Shown: one piece after another, positions 5,721-8,015 of the stretch
Numbering within the stretch: position 1 is the stretch's first letter
Layout: each line of letters begins with the position of its first letter
Assembly (NCBI GenBank): GCA_015489095.1
Contig: WFMN01000050.1
Coordinates: forward strand, 1 to 8,015
DNA: 8,015 bases
Source: Mariprofundaceae bacterium
GTDB lineage: Bacteria; Pseudomonadota; Zetaproteobacteria; Mariprofundales; J009
Reading direction: 5' to 3'
Notes under the pieces: generated by a model
Databases searched by the model: none
What the model saw: the letters and a program-made list of their open reading frames with translations, nothing else
What the model was told of the DNA's origin: nothing
Translations under genes and position numbers: made by a program

Positions 5721-6541
5721 AGCAGCAGCGCGTACAGGTTGCTGATATCACTATCGGCAACGATCTGCCATTGGTGCTGATCGCGGGACCGTGCGTGATC
5801 GAGGGTGAGCAGTTCACCCTTGATGTCGCGGGGAAGCTGGCGGAAATCTGCGCCCGCCGCGGCGTGCGCCTGATCTTCAAATCGAGCTTCGACAAGGCCA
5901 ACCGCACCAGCAACACAAGCTTCCGCGGCCCCGGAATGGAAAAGGGGCTCGCCATCCTAGCGCGGGTGCGACGGGAGATCGGCCTGCCGGTGGTGACCGA
6001 TCTCCATACCCCGGAGCAGGCGGCACCGGTGGCGGAGCAGGTCGATCTGCTACAGACCCCGGCCTTTTTATGCCGCCAAACCGATTTCATCACTGCCGTT
6101 GCCGCAACAGGCAAGCCGGTCAACATCAAAAAGGGGCAGTTTCTGGCGCCGTGGGAGATGCGGCATGTGCTGGATAAGGCCTACGCCACCGGCAACCGGC
6201 AGATCATGCTCTGCGAACGGGGTGTCAGCTTCGGCTACAACAATCTGGTCGCCGACATGCGATCGCTCATGGTGATGCGCGATTTCGGCGCGCCGGTCGT
6301 GTTCGACGCCACCCATTCGGTGCAGCAGCCGGGGGGGCTGGGCGATGCCACCGGCGGGGATCGCAGCCTGGTTCCCGGCCTTGCCCGCGCGGCAACGGCG
6401 ATCGGCATCGCCGCCCTGTTCATGGAGGTGCACCCCGACCCCGACCGGGCGAAATCGGATGGCCCCAACTCACTGGCGCTGGATGACCTGGAAGGGCTCC
6501 TGACCCGCATCACGGCCATCGATCACGCTGTAAAACATTAG
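5717..6541 (+). CDS. kdsA: 3-deoxy-D-manno-octulosonate 8-phosphate synthase, metal-dependent class II
   Basis: KdsA condenses phosphoenolpyruvate with arabinose-5-phosphate to KDO-8-phosphate, the first committed step towards the KDO of LPS. The product is 274 residues with SFDKANRTSNTSFRGPG (57-73), FDATHSVQQPGG and EVHPDPDRAKSDGP. The start is TTG 5717, inside the pyrG stop (TTGA): no ATG or GTG lies between the pyrG stop and the conserved core, and the resulting N-terminus MKQQRVQVADITIGNDLP aligns with E. coli KdsA (MKQKVVSIGDINVANDLP). Residue 26 is Cys (AGPCVIE), where class I enzymes such as E. coli have Asn. With His200, Glu237 and Asp248 it matches the Aquifex aeolicus metal ligands 11, 185, 222 and 233 with a constant offset of 15, so a divalent metal should be required. 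No Shine-Dalgarno is visible, consistent with coupling to pyrG. Confidence 0.95.
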   Translation: MKQQRVQVADITIGNDLPLVLIAGPCVIEGEQFTLDVAGKLAEICARRGVRLIFKSSFDKANRTSNTSFRGPGMEKGLAILARVRREIGLPVVTDLHTPEQAAPVAEQVDLLQTPAFLCRQTDFITAVAATGKPVNIKKGQFLAPWEMRHVLDKAYATGNRQIMLCERGVSFGYNNLVADMRSLMVMRDFGAPVVFDATHSVQQPGGLGDATGGDRSLVPGLARAATAIGIAALFMEVHPDPDRAKSDGPNSLALDDLEGLLTRITAIDHAVKH

Positions 6542-6579
6542 AATAATAATAATACACAATCAATGGAGAAAAGAAAACA
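6542..6579 (+). promoter_or_regulatory. AT-rich leader before eno with (AAT)4 and ribosome binding site
   Basis: This 38-base gap is strikingly AT-rich in a GC-rich window. It begins with four AAT units (6542-6553), continues through ACACAATC, and has GGAG (6565-6568) 11 bases before the eno ATG within a purine-rich stretch. The AATAAT sequences could serve as a -10 element, but I find no good -35 partner about 17 bases upstream. An unpaired, A-rich leader would favour high translation, as expected for enolase. An own promoter for eno is inference. Confidence 0.4.
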
Positions 6580-7857
6580 ATGACCACAATCACCCATGTT
6601 CACGGCCGTGAAATCTTTGACTCGCGCGGCAACCCTACCGTCGAGGTGGATATCACCCTCGCCAGCGGCGCATTCGGACGCGCGGCCGTGCCAAGCGGCG
6701 CATCGACCGGCACCAGAGAGGCGGTTGAACTGCGCGACGGCGGCAGCCGTCTTGGTGGCAAGGGGGTGCAAAACGCCGTTGGTCATGTCAACAACGCCCT
6801 CGCCAAGCGGGTCATCGGCATGGATGCGGCCGACCAAGCAGCCTTGGATGCGGCGATGAATGCGCTCGATGGCACCGACAACAAAGGCAAACTGGGCGCC
6901 AACGCCATCCTCGGCATCTCCATGGCCGCGGCGCGCGCCGTGGCCAACCAGCGGCGGGAACCGCTCTACCGCTATATCGGCGGAGAGGATGCCAACCTGC
7001 TCCCCGTGCCGTGCATGAATGTGATCAACGGCGGCGCCCACGCCGACAACAATGTCGATCTGCAAGAGTTTATGATCGCTCCCGCCGGTGCGTCGAGCTT
7101 CGCGCAGGCACTGGAGATGGGGGCGGAAACCTTCCACGCCCTCAAGTCGGTGCTGAAAGCCAAGGGCTGCAACACCTCGGTCGGCGACGAGGGCGGGTTT
7201 GCGCCGTCGCTCCCCTCCAATGTGGCCGCCGTCGATGCGATCATGGAGGCGATCCGCCAAGCGGGTCTCACCGCGGGGAAGGATATCTACATCGCGCTGG
7301 ATCCCGCCGCTTCCGAGTTCTACCGCGATGGCGAGTATGACCTGAAGGGCGAGGGTAAGCGTCTGGACGCCTCCGGCATGATCGATTTCTTCGCCGACTG
7401 GTGCCGTCAATACCCGATCATCTCGATCGAGGATGGCCTAGCCGAAGATGACTGGGAGGGCTGGCAGGCGATGACCGCGCGCATGGGCACGGAGGTGCAG
7501 CTGGTCGGTGACGATATCTTCGTTACCAACCCGGAGATCCTGACCCGGGGCATCGACAACAAGGTGGCCAACGCCCTGCTGGTAAAGGTGAACCAGATCG
7601 GCACCCTGAGCGAGACCTACCAAGCGGTGGCGCTTGCCACGGAGCACCACTACCGCTGCATGATCAGCCACCGCTCCGGCGAAACCGAGGATCCCTTCAT
7701 CGCCGACTTGGTGGTTGCGCTGAGCACCGGGCAGATCAAGTCGGGCTCCTGCTCGCGCTCCGACCGCCTGTGCAAATACAATCAGTTACTGCGTATCGAA
7801 GAGGAGCTGGGCAAGCGCGCCCGCTTCGCCGGTCTGGATGCCTTCACCATCGGATAG
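6580..7857 (+). CDS. eno: Enolase (phosphopyruvate hydratase)
   Basis: Enolase interconverts 2-phosphoglycerate and phosphoenolpyruvate in glycolysis and gluconeogenesis and, in some Gammaproteobacteria, also joins the RNA degradosome. The product is 425 residues, a typical bacterial length. The N-terminal domain begins ITHVHGREIFDSRGNPTVEV and has the mobile loop PSGASTGTREAVELRD (38-53). In the barrel domain the acid/base pair is Glu204 (GDEGGF) and Lys336 (LLVKVNQ). The Mg2+ ligands are Asp241 (ALDPAASEF), Glu284 (SIEDGL) and Asp311 (GDDIFVTN), and the phosphate/substrate loop SHRSGETED starts at 363. The signature LLVKVNQIGTLSET is complete. Near the end, GSCSRSDRLCKYNQ has two cysteines (391, 398) where Ala, Leu or Thr are usual. 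The gene follows pyrG-kdsA and precedes ftsB, a classical proteobacterial order. ATG 6580 is the only sensible start. Confidence 0.97.
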   Translation: MTTITHVHGREIFDSRGNPTVEVDITLASGAFGRAAVPSGASTGTREAVELRDGGSRLGGKGVQNAVGHVNNALAKRVIGMDAADQAALDAAMNALDGTDNKGKLGANAILGISMAAARAVANQRREPLYRYIGGEDANLLPVPCMNVINGGAHADNNVDLQEFMIAPAGASSFAQALEMGAETFHALKSVLKAKGCNTSVGDEGGFAPSLPSNVAAVDAIMEAIRQAGLTAGKDIYIALDPAASEFYRDGEYDLKGEGKRLDASGMIDFFADWCRQYPIISIEDGLAEDDWEGWQAMTARMGTEVQLVGDDIFVTNPEILTRGIDNKVANALLVKVNQIGTLSETYQAVALATEHHYRCMISHRSGETEDPFIADLVVALSTGQIKSGSCSRSDRLCKYNQLLRIEEELGKRARFAGLDAFTIG

Positions 7858-7901
7858 CATCATGGTGGCGGCCGCCCACCACCGCTGATCCACTCCTCTT
7901 C

Positions 7902-8015
7902 GTGTGGCAACACCGGCTGCTCTGGTTGCTGGCGATCGCGCTGATGCTCGCCTTGGCGTGGGCGCTGCTCTTCTCCGACCACAGCTACCTGACCTACCGC
8001 CGCGAAAAGGCGGAA
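7902..8015 (+). CDS. ftsB: Cell division protein FtsB, N-terminal part (partial)
   Basis: Thirty-eight codons are present before the window ends. They encode a short cytoplasmic end (MWQHR), one membrane helix (LLWLLAIALMLALAWALLF) and the start of a charged periplasmic segment (SDHSYLTYRREKAE) that would continue as a coiled coil. This is the layout of the FtsB/DivIC septum-formation family, which forms the FtsQBL complex and helps activate septal wall synthesis. Position directly after eno supports the call, since eno-ftsB (then usually ispD) is common in proteobacteria. The start is taken as GTG 7902; no in-frame ATG, GTG or TTG lies between the eno stop and this codon, and no Shine-Dalgarno is clear. 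Identification rests on topology and synteny because the coiled coil is cut off. Confidence 0.75.
   Translation, partial: MWQHRLLWLLAIALMLALAWALLFSDHSYLTYRREKAE

Noticed and set aside
7864..7883. GC-rich imperfect palindrome after eno as a terminator
   Set aside because: Arms GGTGG and CCACC surround CGGCCGC with an inner mismatch, and no T-run follows. ftsB begins within 45 bases and is probably co-transcribed.
1..8015. CRISPR array, tRNA/rRNA gene, insertion sequence or prophage gene
   Set aside because: No spaced direct repeats, no recognisable tRNA or rRNA segment and no transposase or phage motif was seen; nearly all bases are accounted for by housekeeping genes.

Overview
The window is one uninterrupted run of plus-strand genes from a GC-rich proteobacterium. 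It has a partial gene at each end and almost no non-coding DNA. The order is pilD (3' end), a palindromic repeat, rlmN, mtnP, pilF/pilW, rodZ, pyrG, kdsA, eno, ftsB (5' end). All eight genes inside or entering the window after pilD are recognisable housekeeping genes; I found no defence, phage or transposase gene.

Organism: the rlmN-pilF-rodZ neighbourhood and the pyrG-kdsA-eno-ftsB neighbourhood are both familiar from Gammaproteobacteria, and the type IV pilus genes and LPS precursor gene indicate a Gram-negative cell. KdsA, however, is the metal-dependent (class II) form rather than the class I form of E. coli and Pseudomonas. I therefore place the source as a gammaproteobacterium or a close relative (for example an Acidithiobacillia-, Zetaproteobacteria- or betaproteobacteria-like lineage), without being able to decide.

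Layout: 1-147 is the tail of the prepilin peptidase. 148-253 is a short gap holding a symmetrical doublet of inverted REP-type hairpins (a REPIN, 195-248) that ends five bases before the first plausible rlmN start. 254-4009 is a tightly packed block, rlmN-mtnP-pilF-rodZ, with abutting or overlapping junctions (TAA|ATG, ATGA, and an 8-base overlap). 4010-4079 is a small gap with a weak inverted repeat. 4080-6541 is pyrG-kdsA, joined by a TTGA overlap in which kdsA uses a TTG start. 6542-6579 is an AT-rich leader with an (AAT)4 run before eno (6580-7857). ftsB opens at 7902 and runs off the end.

How the genes fit together: rlmN modifies rRNA/tRNA with a radical-SAM mechanism that releases 5'-deoxyadenosine, and the adjoining mtnP encodes a phosphorylase whose family salvages methylthioadenosine and can also use 5'-deoxyadenosine. 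pilD and pilF/pilW serve type IV pili. rodZ and ftsB serve cell shape and division. pyrG (CTP) and kdsA (KDO-8-P) both feed LPS synthesis, since KDO is activated with CTP. eno is glycolytic. The most notable non-gene signal is the REPIN and its position against rlmN.
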